Below are positions 26,366-38,539 of a DNA stretch of 64,000 nt, one piece after another. A program made the translations under genes and the position numbers. Origin of the DNA: Pisolithus tinctorius (taxonomy: Eukaryota; Basidiomycota; Agaricomycetes; Boletales; Pisolithaceae); contig JANFAH010000062.1 of the NCBI GenBank assembly GCA_024663395.1, positions 1-64,000 on the forward strand, read 5' to 3'. How positions within the stretch are numbered: the first letter of the stretch is position 1; each line of letters starts with the position of its first letter. The notes under the pieces are model-generated. The model was given only the letters and a program-made list of their open reading frames with translations, was not told the DNA's origin and did no database searches.

Positions 26366-27480
26366 TCATGACGGACTCATGTACATGGCAATGGGCCAGC
26401 CACGGTCACTCGGACGCAGGAGGAAGAATAGGGCCGATGATGCCAAGATGCCAATCCCCGATGCAATGTAGAACAGCCCACGCCGGGGACGTTCAGTCTA
26501 CGAGGGCTAGTCTGGTACCTAAGATCAGGTGGTATGATGTGCTCAGGCAACGCACAGGCTACTACGTAATCCTGGTGTGTTTCAGGCCGTCTGAGGGACT
26601 AATTAGTAGGGCAGAGGGTTGTTTCAAGGTACCTGGGCGTTGTTGGGATAGCTGGAGTGCTGTCCGGCACAACGGACGAGCTCTGTCTAGATGCCCACCG
26701 GCTACTCCACGTGGTGATATTCCTTTCTAGGATACATTCTCCCTTCCTTGAATGCACAGCTATCTTCGTGTGCACTGCGCACCCAAAGATAAGATGCAGG
26801 GTAACGGGATTTCCTTGCCAATTGAGGGTTTTTGATGCAACTTCCCGGAGCCAGCGAACAGGGCGAGTCCCAGGCGATAGTCCCTCGAAGGCACCCCGCG
26901 GGGTCTCCAGTGGTGATTTGGAAAAGAATTAGCGCAACCTCACCAGTCCTCCGAATCCGAAACCGAGGGAAGTACATATAACACTCGTTTGGATACGTAC
27001 TCGTTTTCATTCTGGCGGTAGCACTCACGATAAGCTCCCGTTCGACAAAGCACTCTCCACTGTGGGCAACATGTCTCCGTCCAATATCAATGTCTGGCCC
27101 AGAGGGTTGAAGATACCACCATTATAGGCTTACATATCGCCTTGCCTAATGTGACCAAATTGAAAGATCTCTGTCAGTACATCACTGGATTTGTCCTGTG
27201 CAGCAAAGGTCGGGCGTAGATTTGCGATCCTGTACAATTCGGCTAGGCTGCGAGTACTGGAGACTAGCTATCCGACCCCCCGCGGTTGCTTTAGGGTGCG
27301 GGAGATTCTCCCCCAACCCCCTCACCAAAAGGGCGGCCAAGCCCAAAGTTGCAATCAATACCCAGAGTTGTTTCCCGGCGGTACATTTCTGCTTATTAAG
27401 TCGCACAACTTAATGCGAAGCGGGGCCTCACGCACACGTTCATATCCTTCCCCAAGAGTACATACCAGAATTGACTGACA
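26366..27480 (-). CDS. Possible small membrane protein gene (weak)
   Basis: Not recognised. Candidate exons on the minus strand include a hydrophobic segment WVLIATLGLAALLVRGLGEN (near 27330-27390), GGIFNPLGQTLILDGDMLPT with VESALSNGSL (27030-27120) followed by a good GTGAGT donor, and a C-terminal exon RGLFYIASGIGILASSALFF running to LLRPSDRGWPIAMYMSPS with TGA at 26368-26366. Composition and donor/acceptor placement suggest coding sequence, but I could not join the pieces into one frame. It may be a real gene with missed introns or a decayed one. Confidence 0.28.
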
Positions 27481-28239
27481 AACGGAGGTGCGTTCGAACA
27501 ATTGAATTGAACTTCTTACGCTGGTCTGTCATCACATATCTCCTTTGGTACATCTTTAACCAACACGGATTCCGCGGTAGGAGATGGTACTAGCGGGCCG
27601 CCAGCCTAAACTTTGACCCCTGTCCACCTCATGCATCGCTGGAGGGTTGTGCACACATCTACTAACTTCACACTTTCATAAATTCAGGGAGATGGTCATC
27701 GAACAGGCCCTGCCAATGTCCCTGCTCTGCGCACGTTTGGGGGCGATCTGTATAGAACTAGTTTCTGTCAAGTCGGCACCTCCAGCCTCGTGCAGACCAC
27801 CCTTCGGGCAGAAAACATGCAGGTGGTGCGGGGGAGCATATGGTTCTTTTAGGGTGTACAACGTCACTTACACATTCTCCTGGATGGAAGTACGTGGTAC
27901 TTGTATGTCACCAGTGTGGTACGTGTCTGCCACAACCACAGCTTTTTTTGTCTATGACATGAAGGTGAGCCAAGATTGGGCCTAGAGCGATCCGCGAATA
28001 ATCCCGCTGCGAAGGTAGTGATTGTATCTCACAGCAGGCACAACACGATTGGACACGGTAATGACTCGTAGGCTAGCGAATCACGAGTGTTGGAGTGACA
28101 AGTATTTGCCGTCCGCACCAGAAGTTTGAAATGCATTTTCACAGGCGTGGGCGATATTCTACGTCACGGTGGCTCAGAACGTCACCGCGTCATCTTTCGG
28201 TTATGTTCGCGGAGGAACACCAAGACACATGCGCGAACT
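27481..28239. other. Intergenic, no gene recognised
   Basis: Short overlapping frames only. It lies downstream of the methyltransferase gene. Confidence 0.35.
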
Positions 28240-29297
28240 CTAAAGTCGCCCAACACCTCTCCAAATTTCAACCCCATCCCAATCGGCACCATCCCATTGA
28301 ATGCCAGATCGATCGAGGGCTTTTTTGAGCTTCTTGGTTGGCACTTGCACCAGAGGAACTGGTGCACGTGCTAGGGCAGTGCTGATCAGAGCAGGGTCGC
28401 GGCGTTCCAGGGCGATGAGGATGACCGGGGGCTTGTTCGGTAAGGAGGACGTCGCGTCACGCCCTTGATTACAGAGCGCTTGCAAAGTGGCAAAGAGCGG
28501 GTCGATGAGTGATTCGTCGTAGAGGGTATCACTGGATACAATCAAGTCGAAAGGCGGACGCAACGTCTCCCCGACCCCACTTGCTTTAGGCCCCTCGTTT
28601 GACTGAGTGGCAGGGGTGATAGACAATGGATCATCCCAGTTCCACATATCACTGCTAACAAGCCAATCGAGTGCGCGCACCTGGACGGTACCAACACGAG
28701 TCGAGTGGAGGTGTGGCAGGTTTGTTCTGATGTTATTGCGGAGCACTGAATCACAAACGTAGGCGGTATCGGTAGCAAGGACATCGTAGCCTAGCGAAGC
28801 CAACGCAAGACTGGATTGGGTAAGAGGTGGATCGAGGTAATGATTAATATAGATCATGACGACCGGCATCAGCTCCGGGAGTGTCCGACACGTGTTGTAT
28901 GAACATGTGGAGAATAGGACGTTGATCAGATGGCGGTGAAAGCAGCCATTGTAACCCGTTTTTGTATGAAAGGAACGGACATATTGCGGGAGGCACATAT
29001 CGAAAAAGACCAGGGTCAGACTGTCGTTTTCACGGAAGGGGAATAAAGGTGTGCGCACGCCGTGAGGCCAATCCCGCTGCCCAGCTCCACTGCTCGTGGA
29101 CGTGTTGTCTTGAGGTGCACGTCCTTGAGCTCGGCAGCCAAGTAGGCGGAGAGGAGCTGAGCGCCGAGCCAGAGGGCGGTGCCATTGCTGGTGCCGTCGG
29201 AGGACTGGGCTAGGTAGAAAGTGGAGTAGATGAAGGGGTAAGTGAGGGTGGGAAGGTGCTTTGTTTGGTGAGCAGGAAGGGGCGAGTCAGAGGGCAT
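28240..29297 (-). CDS. Protein-lysine methyltransferase of the METTL21/EFM class
   Basis: SAM-dependent seven-beta-strand methyltransferase. The ATG at 29297 gives MPSDSPLPAHQTKHLPTLTY. The pre-SAM region is NGTALWLGAQLLSAYLA. Motif I is PRAVELGSGIGLTA, interrupted inside by an intron of about 250 nt (donor GTGCGC near 29060, acceptor near 28809) that continues LALASLGYDVLATDT. The next motifs are FDLIVSSDTLYDESLIDPLF, in which SSD-x-LYD takes the place of the usual D-x-x-Y, and VILIALERRDP, like the family's ERR strand. The end is GVGRL at TAG 28242-28240. Members methylate elongation factors or chaperones; the substrate cannot be told from sequence. The intron is four to five times longer than its neighbours. 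Confidence 0.8.
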
Positions 29298-29616
29298 GTC
29301 GGCCGTTGCAGCGATATATGGCTGGTATGCTGATGGATGTCGATGATATATGACTGAGACACGAGGACGATTGGCTTTTGATAAGACCCCAGCTTAGGTC
29401 GTGCTGGTAACACGAGGTCCAGTCCGGATTTCGTTGGTTGTACGTCTTCGAGTGTGGCGGTTCCACGCGAACCTGTAAAATCGTCAGTGCAAGCGCTCTT
29501 CGCAGTCGCCGTCGTCGCCGTCGAGACTAGCTGCGTAGACCAGGGCGCTTAACTCTGACTTCTCACTAGCACCAGCTTGTCAACTCAGTCCACCAGTCAT
29601 TCACGGCCTGCTGGCC

Positions 29617-32600
29617 ATGAAAGCGTTTCTCAACAGGTTCAACCGGGGCCTCTCGAAAGACAAAGACAGGGACAAGGACAGAGAGAAGGACAAGGACAAG
29701 GAAAAGGACAGAGACTCCCTGTTCGTCCGCGACCGCAGCGACACCACAACCCTCAGCTCGTCCACCAACTCCCAGTCGCCCAATGCCACTCCGCTCACCC
29801 GCAAGAAGGAGCTCGCCCAACTACCCCCGCTACGAGAATGGCCGCCCTCACACCAAGCTCACAGTCGCCCGGAGAGCAGACAGGAACGTCTCTCGTCCTC
29901 CTCTCCAAGCATCACTCCAAGCCAGATCCAGCGGTCTACCAGCGCCGGAACCACTGGAACCAGTGCTGCGGGCACCCCTTCCTCAATTGCGTCCACGAAA
30001 CCCCTGCCGGACTTGTCTGCCCGGCCTCTCCCACCAATCGAAGAACCCCATGACGCAGACAATGACAGCGGCGTCGGCCTCCCCGTGTCTTCTCCCGTCC
30101 CCAACCCTGCAGACCCAACAGATCCTGCCGTTAAATCCAGTGCACTCAAGTCATCCAACGGTTCGGTAAGCACTACCACCACCACCACGGACACGCAGAA
30201 AAAGGTCGCCTTCCTGTCCCCCCCGCAAACGCCCTTGGGACTTTCGACGACACAGCCTCTTCCAGAGACCAACAAATCCGCCAATACCGGATTGTCACTG
30301 CAGCCATCTGCAGGCGCTCCGTCGAAAACCGCCCTCGCTCGTTTTCAAGCAGCACATGGCAAGGACACGCGTGGTTCTACTTCTACCGCCACATCAAACA
30401 CACGTACAGACGCTACTTCCAAGTCAACCACCACCACCACATCCCCCGCAGCCGCTCCACCCCCTGCTGTGACTACAACTACCGCAGCACCGAGCATCAA
30501 AGCAACATCAACACGCACAGCCCCATCGCCATATCCAGTCTCTGTGCGTTCCCAAACCCCCTTCTCCCAAATGTCCGTATCCAGTACCCGTATCCTTGCG
30601 GTTTCCTCGTGGAGTGAGGGCGCCGAGGATGATCTTGTCAGCAACCTCGGTCCCCGCGAACGGACCAGACAGGAGGTCCTCTGGGAGATCGTCGCTAGCG
30701 AAGAGCGGTATGTTTCTTATCACGAGTTGCATCCCTTGTAAATTCCAGGTAGACTCATGCCGTGCTTCTCCGCGCGACCCACACAGATATGTCTGTGACT
30801 TGCAGAAAATGAAGGAAACCTTCATCGATCCGCTCCTACATCCATTTGCAACACCACCAGCTACCTCCCCCACACCTTACGACTACGATGACTATTCAAT
30901 CGCTCCCTCCAGATTCGAGGCAACCCAGGACTCCATGGATACCCTCCCACCCATAGCTGCACGTTTCATGTCCCCAACGGGTTTCCGTAACGAGGGCCCC
31001 TCGCCGCAAGCACCAGATACTAAATCCCTCGCATTGACCACTCCAAATATTGATGGAGAGTCCATGGACACGGACGACGACGACACCGAGCACGTGCACG
31101 GGCATCAGGGCAACCACGCTAAAGTCGCGGCGAAGCACAGTCATCCCCGCTCACCTTATCGTACAGCATCTGCTGCTGCCGGTAAGAACGGAAAAACAAA
31201 GGAGACAGTCCCCTTCCCCTCGCGTTCACACGTGTCCATACCTGCCGGTCAGCGTGCGCGCATCAACCAAGCGGCAATGTCCACGCATTCGCTGGGGAGG
31301 CAATCTGTGGCAGAACACGATTGTGACAGGGATGTTGCAAGAGATAAGGATAGAAATAGGAAGGACAGTACTAAGACAACGCCAACCATACATACTGCCC
31401 GTGTCCTACGGAGGTTCAAACGGTCGCAAACGGGGCCGGATACCGTGCTGCAGGGTTTGGTCCCTCCACACCTTCTTCCGGAAGATTTGCGCATATGTCT
31501 GGAGGTCGTTGAGAGCGGCGTTTTGGAAGGGCATACCAAACTCAGTGAAGGGCTCAGAAAACGATACGACGAGCAATACCCCCTTGTGCGATCCTTGGCA
31601 GATGTATTCGTCTCGAACGTACGTTTGCATTTATTCCTGTGCATCTATGTACTCAATTTATCCGCCAACAGTCGCACATATTTCAGGGCTACGCGACTTA
31701 CGTTCTCCACCTCGAGCGTGCGCTCGAACAGGTTGACAATGCACTTTCGACCGCCAGCGAGGCGAAGAAACCAAAAAATCAGGACGCCGCGGAATGGCTG
31801 AAGGTGTGCAAGAGTCTGCAGCGGCTGGAAGAGCTCGCATGCGAGAAGGGTGAGACTGGTCTCGCCATCTCCCTGTCGAAGCCGTTTCAGCGGCTGCTCA
31901 AGTACCCGCTCCTCTTCCAAAACCTCCTCTTCCACACCGACCCTAGTACTTTCGAGTACGAGAGCTCGCTACAGATGGTAGCGGAGATCGAGACGATTGT
32001 AAGGAGCATCGAAGACGAGAAAATCCAGAAGGAAGATCGGGATAAGACCAGAGATGTGTTCGCCCGGATTGAAGGGTTGGACAAGGTCAAACAACTCGCG
32101 ATACCGAAACCTGCTCGACTGCTCATAGAAGAGAGACAATTGTTCGCAGTAGGACGAGATACCACGTCAGGCAGTCCAAAGGGATCGAGTCCACCCCCAG
32201 CAATCGCGAACAAGAATGTGAAGGGCAAGACTTCGCTTCGCAGGCTGAGCGATGTGCTCGGGTCTGGCTCTGGTATTGGAGGAAAGAAGGACTTGTGGTT
32301 GGTAGTCTTCAATGATGTGGTACTGAAATGCCAGCGTACGGGGACGACATCACTGCCTTTAGTATCTTCCACCAACTCTCGAACCAACTCATTACCAGAC
32401 ATGCAGGGCAAAACGAAGTATGCGACTACAGGACGTCGGAACTCGCATACTAAGCCCCGCAACTTGTACAAGTTCATAAAAGTGAGCGTGTGTTTGTCTG
32501 TATGGTGTTTGTCACTGACCAAGATTGTGTAGATTGAAACTTGGGCAATAGGGGACGTTGTCCAACCCAAGGAAGGTGTCGTCGCTATGGAAGAGTAAGC

Positions 32601-33281
32601 AGCCCGGTTTTCTATTTCTAATATCTGTGACCTACCCATACGTTTTTCCTTAGTGTTGTGCGGTCCAAGGCGGAAGCGCACTCGTCTAATAAGCCTAAGA
32701 TCATACCCCTTCCTGATGACGATGACGACGACAACGACTCCGATGACTCAGATAAAAAGAGCAAAATGAGTTTCTCCTATTGGGGCGCTGACAAGATCAC
32801 GCTCCAAAAACCAGTCCTGAAGCCTAAGCAACCCGGTGTCGGCGGACCATCGCGTCGCGTATCCCCTGGAGGGACGTCGTACGCCCGAGAATCGTCTGCC
32901 AACGCCAAGTTTGGCACACGGCTAATGTCCGCTGACCAAGCACCTGCACTCCGTCCTGGCACCAGGAGAGCACCAACTGTTACAAGTACGAGGACCCGTG
33001 TCAATCCTTCTGACGACAGTCAATCTGTCAAAGCCACGGTCACGCGGCCTGCGTGGGGCACGAGTGTTCGGTCATACCCTGCTAATCCTCCTAAGCGACA
33101 ACGCCAGACCTCTCAAACAAGCGCAACTACGGCGCGGCCTGATAACCTACCCGCGACTAACAATGGTAGCGGCAATAATGACAACAACAAATCCCAAGCT
33201 TCACCTGTTGCATCGGAAGACTCCGCTTTGAATCTATACCGGCAAATCACTATTCAGGATCCGACCCTGAATCAATTGTAG
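29617..33281 (+). CDS. Rho guanine-nucleotide exchange factor (DH domain, PH-like region)
   Basis: The ATG at 29617 gives MKAFLNRFNRGLSKDKDRDK, a charged K/D/R repeat, then about 330 residues rich in S, T and P. The DH domain starts at RQEVLWEIVASEER, crosses an intron to YVCDLQKMKETFIDPLL, and is then interrupted by roughly 200 disordered residues. It resumes at PHLLPEDLRICLEVVESGVL, YATYVLHLERALEQVDNALS and LAISLSKPFQRLLKYPLLFQ with NLLFHTDP, the conserved DH core. A PH-like stretch (KKDLWLVVFNDVVLKC, LYKFIKIETWAIGDVVQ) follows. The acidic and Pro/Thr-rich tail ends TIQDPTLNQL at TAG near 33281. It is expected to activate a Rho-type GTPase at the cell cortex; which one is unknown. Confidence 0.87.
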
Positions 33282-33778
33282 AGTGCTGGACGAGTGTGTT
33301 TTTCGCTAGTGGCGTCCAGGACCCTTTTGTTTCCTCATTTCCATATCATTTCGCTCTCGCTCTCTCGGCGTTTTCTTGACTGGCCACACCTCTCCCATTG
33401 CCTTAATTACACCTGATATCCCGTCCTTTCCGTTGCATCATGGCCGACACGCTCCTTCATCCAACTCGACTGTTACTACAACTGCGTTTCCTTTTACTGC
33501 TCAGTCAGTTGGTACCCTCCCTTGTTTGATGATACCTCAACAACAACACTCTCATTGATTGATTTTGGTCTTGTTTTTCCATCTATTACTTTTTATAACA
33601 CTCTATTTGCGGAAATACCCAGACAGTACATTTCCCTACGTAGTTCTACCCACCCACAAACGCACACCACAGCTCCAACCACTAATTCTAATCCAGCACA
33701 TTGACTTCCGGTCCGGAGGGACTCGACCGAGGGAAAATACATGTCTACAAGGTAATCGATCATGGTCGTATTCCTAGT
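33282..33778. other. Convergent 3' region
   Basis: Lies between the RhoGEF stop (+) and the asparagine synthetase stop (-). T/C-rich with no open frame of note; it holds both 3' untranslated regions. Confidence 0.5.
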
Positions 33779-36145
33779 TCACTCGGTCGCTTCATATGCG
33801 GCGTTGTGAATGCTGACGCTTCGTCCGCTGGGGTCCGACGCGCAGCCCCAATCCCCTCGTGGTATCCACCTGTTGTGTACGGAGATATAGATGAGACAAA
33901 ACGATCAACATGTATGATGGGCCTTTAGTACTCACCGTACCGCAGTGCTGGCGGCCGCGTCTGAGGGGAAATGACCTGGTGGGAATGAGTTCATGGTCAG
34001 TGAGTACCCTAATGGTGTCACCAGGCCCAGGACCGGAACCCACCTTCGAAGATTTCTCGGATCCAATAAGCTTCTTTAGTGTCAGGGGTGTCCACCGCCC
34101 AACGTTCAGCTCGTTTAGCGAATGCCTCGTCGGAGACTACTGTAGCCGCGTGATCTTTCATGCTGTTGAGGGAGGGTGTCATGTGAGCAAAGGGTCGGCG
34201 GAGAGAATTTGAACCCTACCCATCTATCCAGGAATATCCCACACCATCCGAGAATTGTTCCTTCTGACGCCATAAAATGGACTTAGGGAGGTAAGGCTAA
34301 CGAGCGTCCTGTCAGATGTCGATGCTTCCCAATCAAAATCACGGCGGACTTACCTTGCCGTCTGGTGCACAATCGAATGCCTTCCGCAGGATATACTGAG
34401 AAAGCTCATCAACAAACGTGCACAAGGAAAATACACGAGGTCGCATGCCTACCTTTTCCATCTTTGGGCGACCATCGCTGTCAAATTCCTGTGAAGATCC
34501 CTTGGAAAACATTTTTTCCTTTGCGTCGACGTTCATCGCTACTTCGAGGAATTTCTTGTCAAGGAAGGGTACGCGAGCTTCCAAACCCCAAGCCATCGTC
34601 GACCTGTCACGAGAACCGTCAACCGAACGTAGATGAATGTAAAAGAATCGGGTCACTTGTTAGCTCGGAGACAGTCGGCGGTATGGAGGTTCTTGACTCG
34701 GCGAACACATTCCTGGTGGAAGGATTTGCTGTCAGGAGCAGCGTGGAAGTACAGGTACCCTAAATCGTGTTAGGGCGTATTTGGATTTGACAGTGGGACA
34801 CGTCGTACCTCCCAAAATCTCGTCGCTGCCCTCTCCGCTGAGTACCATTTTCACACCCATGGCCTTGATCTTTCGGCTGAGCAAGTACATAGGCGTACTG
34901 GCGCGAACGGTTGTGACATCGTAGGTCTCAAGATGGTGTATCACGTCTGGTATGGCATCTAACCCCTCTTGTACAGTAAAGACGAATTCGTGATGTTTGG
35001 TTCCTAGGAACACAGCGGCCTTTCGCGCAGCGAAAAGGTCTGGGGAGTTCTCTAAACCTATGGAGAATGAGTGGAGTTGCGGCCAAGTCGCCAGCATGGC
35101 TACGGGGAGAAAACATTTGACATCAAGTAGAAAGCACATGAAAAAGTAGCTTCATACCCTTTTGGTTTAAGTTATCCTTCGGTGTAGGCGGTCCACTGGG
35201 TGACCATTCAGACAGCTTCTTCTGACGTGCCTCGAAATGTGCCTGGGCTAGCTTGTCGGTCTCTCGCGCGGCGATGGTAGCGATCAGACTACTGTCCAAC
35301 CCTCCACTCAGGAGGACCCCATATGGAACCTCGGACATCAGGCGTTTACGGACAGCCGCTTCGAGTGTCTCGCGGAGAAGAGTATAGTCGACTGGAGATG
35401 TTGGTACGGGTGCATTCTCGTCGTCAGTGGACCACCACGAAGGCTGGAAGTACCGCGTAGTGGAGTTGTCACGGCTATCATACACATGCCCAGGAGGGAA
35501 CGAAATGATCTCATCGCAGTCGTTTATGAGGGCTTTGAGCTCCGAAGCGAAGTACGTTGCGCCAGGCTTCTTAGAGTTCCAGCCTTGGTAAAGAGTAGTG
35601 ATACCGATGGGGTCGCGTGCAGCAATGATGCGTGTCGGTGTTACAGACTCATCCAGGAGAACGAAAGAAAACATGCCGTCCAGCATGTCGCAAAGATCTT
35701 TATCATATTTTTTGTACTGGAATGATAGTCAAGAAAACTTTCCGAAACATAAGTAACGCAGAAAGAGATGAACATACAAGAGGGATGATAACCTCGCAAT
35801 CGGAGCGAGTGTTGAATTTGACATCTGAGCCAAAACCGGAGCGAAGAGCAAGGTGGTTATAGATTTCTCCGTTGACGGCAAGTATAATTTTGCGGTCATC
35901 GCTGAAGAGAGGTTGGGCTCCCGAGTCTGGGTGCGCGATCAAGGCTCTCACTTGTGTGGTCAAGCAGCAGGCCACATACCGATACCGACGATCGCCAACC
36001 GTTCATGGCAGAGGATAGCTTCCTTGCCAACGTAGCAGCCAGACCAGTCGGGCCCACGGTGACGGACGCGTTTGGAGAGCGCAACTAGATGAGCACGTTC
36101 TGCAGAAGGGTTTGTGAGGCCATGGACAGCAACGATTCCACACAT
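33779..36145 (-). CDS. ASN1: Asparagine synthetase (glutamine-hydrolysing)
   Basis: Makes asparagine from aspartate, glutamine and ATP in the cytosol. The ATG at 36145 gives MCGIVAVHG with the nucleophile Cys2 of the glutaminase domain, then [25 protein letters not shown] and [12 protein letters not shown]. The synthetase domain has [17 protein letters not shown] (ATP-binding SGGLDS loop), [55 protein letters not shown] and [14 protein letters not shown]. The C-terminal exons give [10 protein letters not shown] and [16 protein letters not shown], with stop TGA 33781-33779. About ten introns. All catalytic motifs are present. Two near-consensus TGACTC sites lie just upstream of the start. Confidence 0.93.
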
Positions 36146-36180
36146 GATGATGAAATGGTAGTCGACTGGGTTTTTTTTCC

Positions 36181-36219
36181 CGACTCATCGCGGTGTAGAT
36201 ATCATACCGAGGTGACTCG
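36181..36219. promoter_or_regulatory. Candidate Gcn4/CPC1-type sites upstream of asparagine synthetase
   Basis: CGACTCA at 36181-36187 and TGACTCG at 36213-36219 each differ by one base from the general amino-acid control site TGACTCA. They lie 36 and 68 nt upstream of the ATG at 36145. Genes for amino-acid synthesis often carry such sites in fungi. The assignment rests on motif and position only. Confidence 0.3.
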
Positions 36220-36905
36220 TCCCTGACTTGTTCCGACACTTCTACTATACTATAATTCATGATCCACCATACCATCATCATGACCGACATGATCCACTAA
36301 ACTATAACCACGAAACCTTCCACCACGGTACATCATCAGCACATCATCATTCCACCTAGCTTGAGTGTCCATGTGAGCACCCATCACATCATCACGCCAT
36401 CGTTTCCCTTACAATGTTCCAGTATGAGCACCGTTTTGCGTGGTTGTCAGTATTGGAAAAGGCATAGTATGATATCTTCCCTGATGCGCATGACTTGGTT
36501 TAAGGACAGTTGTCCACCTTTAAACCCACTTAACAGTTCCGTAGTGTGCCTGCCGAGTCACGCTAGATAAGATAAGTCAATTTTTAATGCCGGATCTATC
36601 AACCGACAACACCCGATCTGAATGTTACTGCCGTAACTGTCCTGATTAGTAAGAAAAATAGGGGGAGGGGGCGTTGGGAAAGTTCAACCACACAGCAACA
36701 TAGCTGACGAACCTTAGGTACGGCTTAGAGCGCGCGATGCTCCACTGTGCTAACACTGGTATGTAGTGCTTCCATTCCCATCATGCACGGATTGGATGGG
36801 GCACGCGCTGGGCTGGACTGGCTGGAATGGACCGAAAGTTGGCCGAAAGAACGTAGATCTTCAAGAAGCTGGTGTGGCATCGAGACGCAGTAAAGCAAGA
36901 TCAAT

Positions 36906-38018
36906 GTGCTCGTCAAGGAACGACCTCCTGTGATCAATCCACTCCCTGTCGAACTCCTTCCGCAGAGAACGTTCCAATCCTTGCCGACTCTCGGCGTGTG
37001 GAAAAAGTTTCAAGAGCTAGCACACCGCAGTAAAACTTTTGTCAACGGTGTCACAGCTCTGAAGGAATGTGGTCTTCCACGCTCCGGAAACCTGGTGTGA
37101 AATTTTGGTGTGCCCCCTGCTACCTCGTACTGTTGCGTTCTTGGAAACCCAACTGACAAGGAGTGGAGATGTTCCTCTCAACGTCTTCATTGTTAATTTT
37201 TCACATACCTCTTAACTGATTAAGATACAAAGGCTGAACGTCCTTGGCCCCAGTGCCGATCGCTGGCAGCGCCTTCACATACAAGACGCAGAACCAAGAA
37301 TCCTTCACGCATTTGAGGACTTGACATTTCATTCTCTCAAGCACGTCCTCGTTTATCCTATACCTGAGGTGCCCGCCTATCCACGATTTCTCTTACCCAA
37401 CAAAGCCACTGCCCTCAGGAACTTGGAGCTTAAAGACTCTTTCCCTACTCCTAAATTTGCAACTGCCATGACGCTCACGACTCTTGAACCGAAGCTCAGA
37501 TGCGGCCGAGGACAGACAACGAAGTCCACATTTATCCCTACCCAGTCAACAATGATACTCTTGCTCTCTGGTTTATCCACCGGTTGGGCGCTTCTGCCAG
37601 ACAGTATCCACATTCCACTTCGTGAGGTATTCAAACTCGCAGTCGACAACCCCAAGCCAGTCATGGAAGCCATTGTAGTACCAAAGTTTATGAGACTTGA
37701 ATGTTCTTATCCTGAAGGCTCACGCTAGAATCATGTCGATCTCGGCGCTGTGTCGAAGTTCAGTCATGTTTGAAGGGTGGAGATGCACTGTACCAGGAGT
37801 TTTGTGGGGCACGGCATATCAGCCTGGATACAAGCAGCATACGTACACTTTTCATGGCCAAGGCTCAGCTCGGTGACTTGGAATCAATTACGACGGATCA
37901 CTGGACAAGCCTCGAAAGTTTGACTATAAACCCCTTCACTTTTATTGTAAAGATTTCGATCTTCACGTGCAGTCGCTCACCAAGTGCCTGGAGTTGGGCT
38001 GGCCAAGGTTACCTGTGA
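36906..38018 (+). pseudogene. F-box-like gene remnant or poorly readable gene
   Basis: The first frame contains NPLPVELLPQRTFQSLPTL, like the start of a basidiomycete F-box (LPxELL). Downstream frames give LSTGWALLPDSIHIPLREVF (near 37570) and an LRR-like Leu-rich composition. Stops and frame changes interrupt the frames and the introns are unclear. The stretch 38019-38539 beyond it shows nothing recognisable. The call rests on one short motif and composition and could be wrong. Confidence 0.22.
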
Positions 38019-38539
38019 CGCTAGGCTCAAGTTTCCAATAGCCCAGCGGTCGGAATAGATCTTCATGACCTTTGCGAACTTGCAGTAACCTGAGAGTGGA
38101 TGATCTAGAGTCTGAGTTCATCGGTACACTGTTCTATACCTAACGGGTTGTTTCAGTTGGTGAGTGCTCAGCTATGTTAAAACTTAAGGTGTTGGATTAA
38201 CATCCACCAGAATTTATTTAAAGTAGAAGATTTCATCAGAGACATACTTTTGGATTGCGACATTCCAAGCAAGTGTCCTATGAAGAGATGCATACCACTC
38301 TGACTAGGTGTGCTTGGCGGAATGAGTCTCGGAAAGCAAACTCTCCGCCCTGCGAATGCGGGGGGTAGAACCGTTGTTCAACTCTGATGCATCATGGAGA
38401 CCACGGCCTGGTCGCCTTGTGTGATTTGACTCTTGCCACGCCGCCGTAGCATTCATTGTGACGACTGTTACTGTTACATACAAGTGAAGAACAGAGGAGA
38501 GAACAAAGCGTATACTTCCCGAGTACAAAGGACCGGCCC

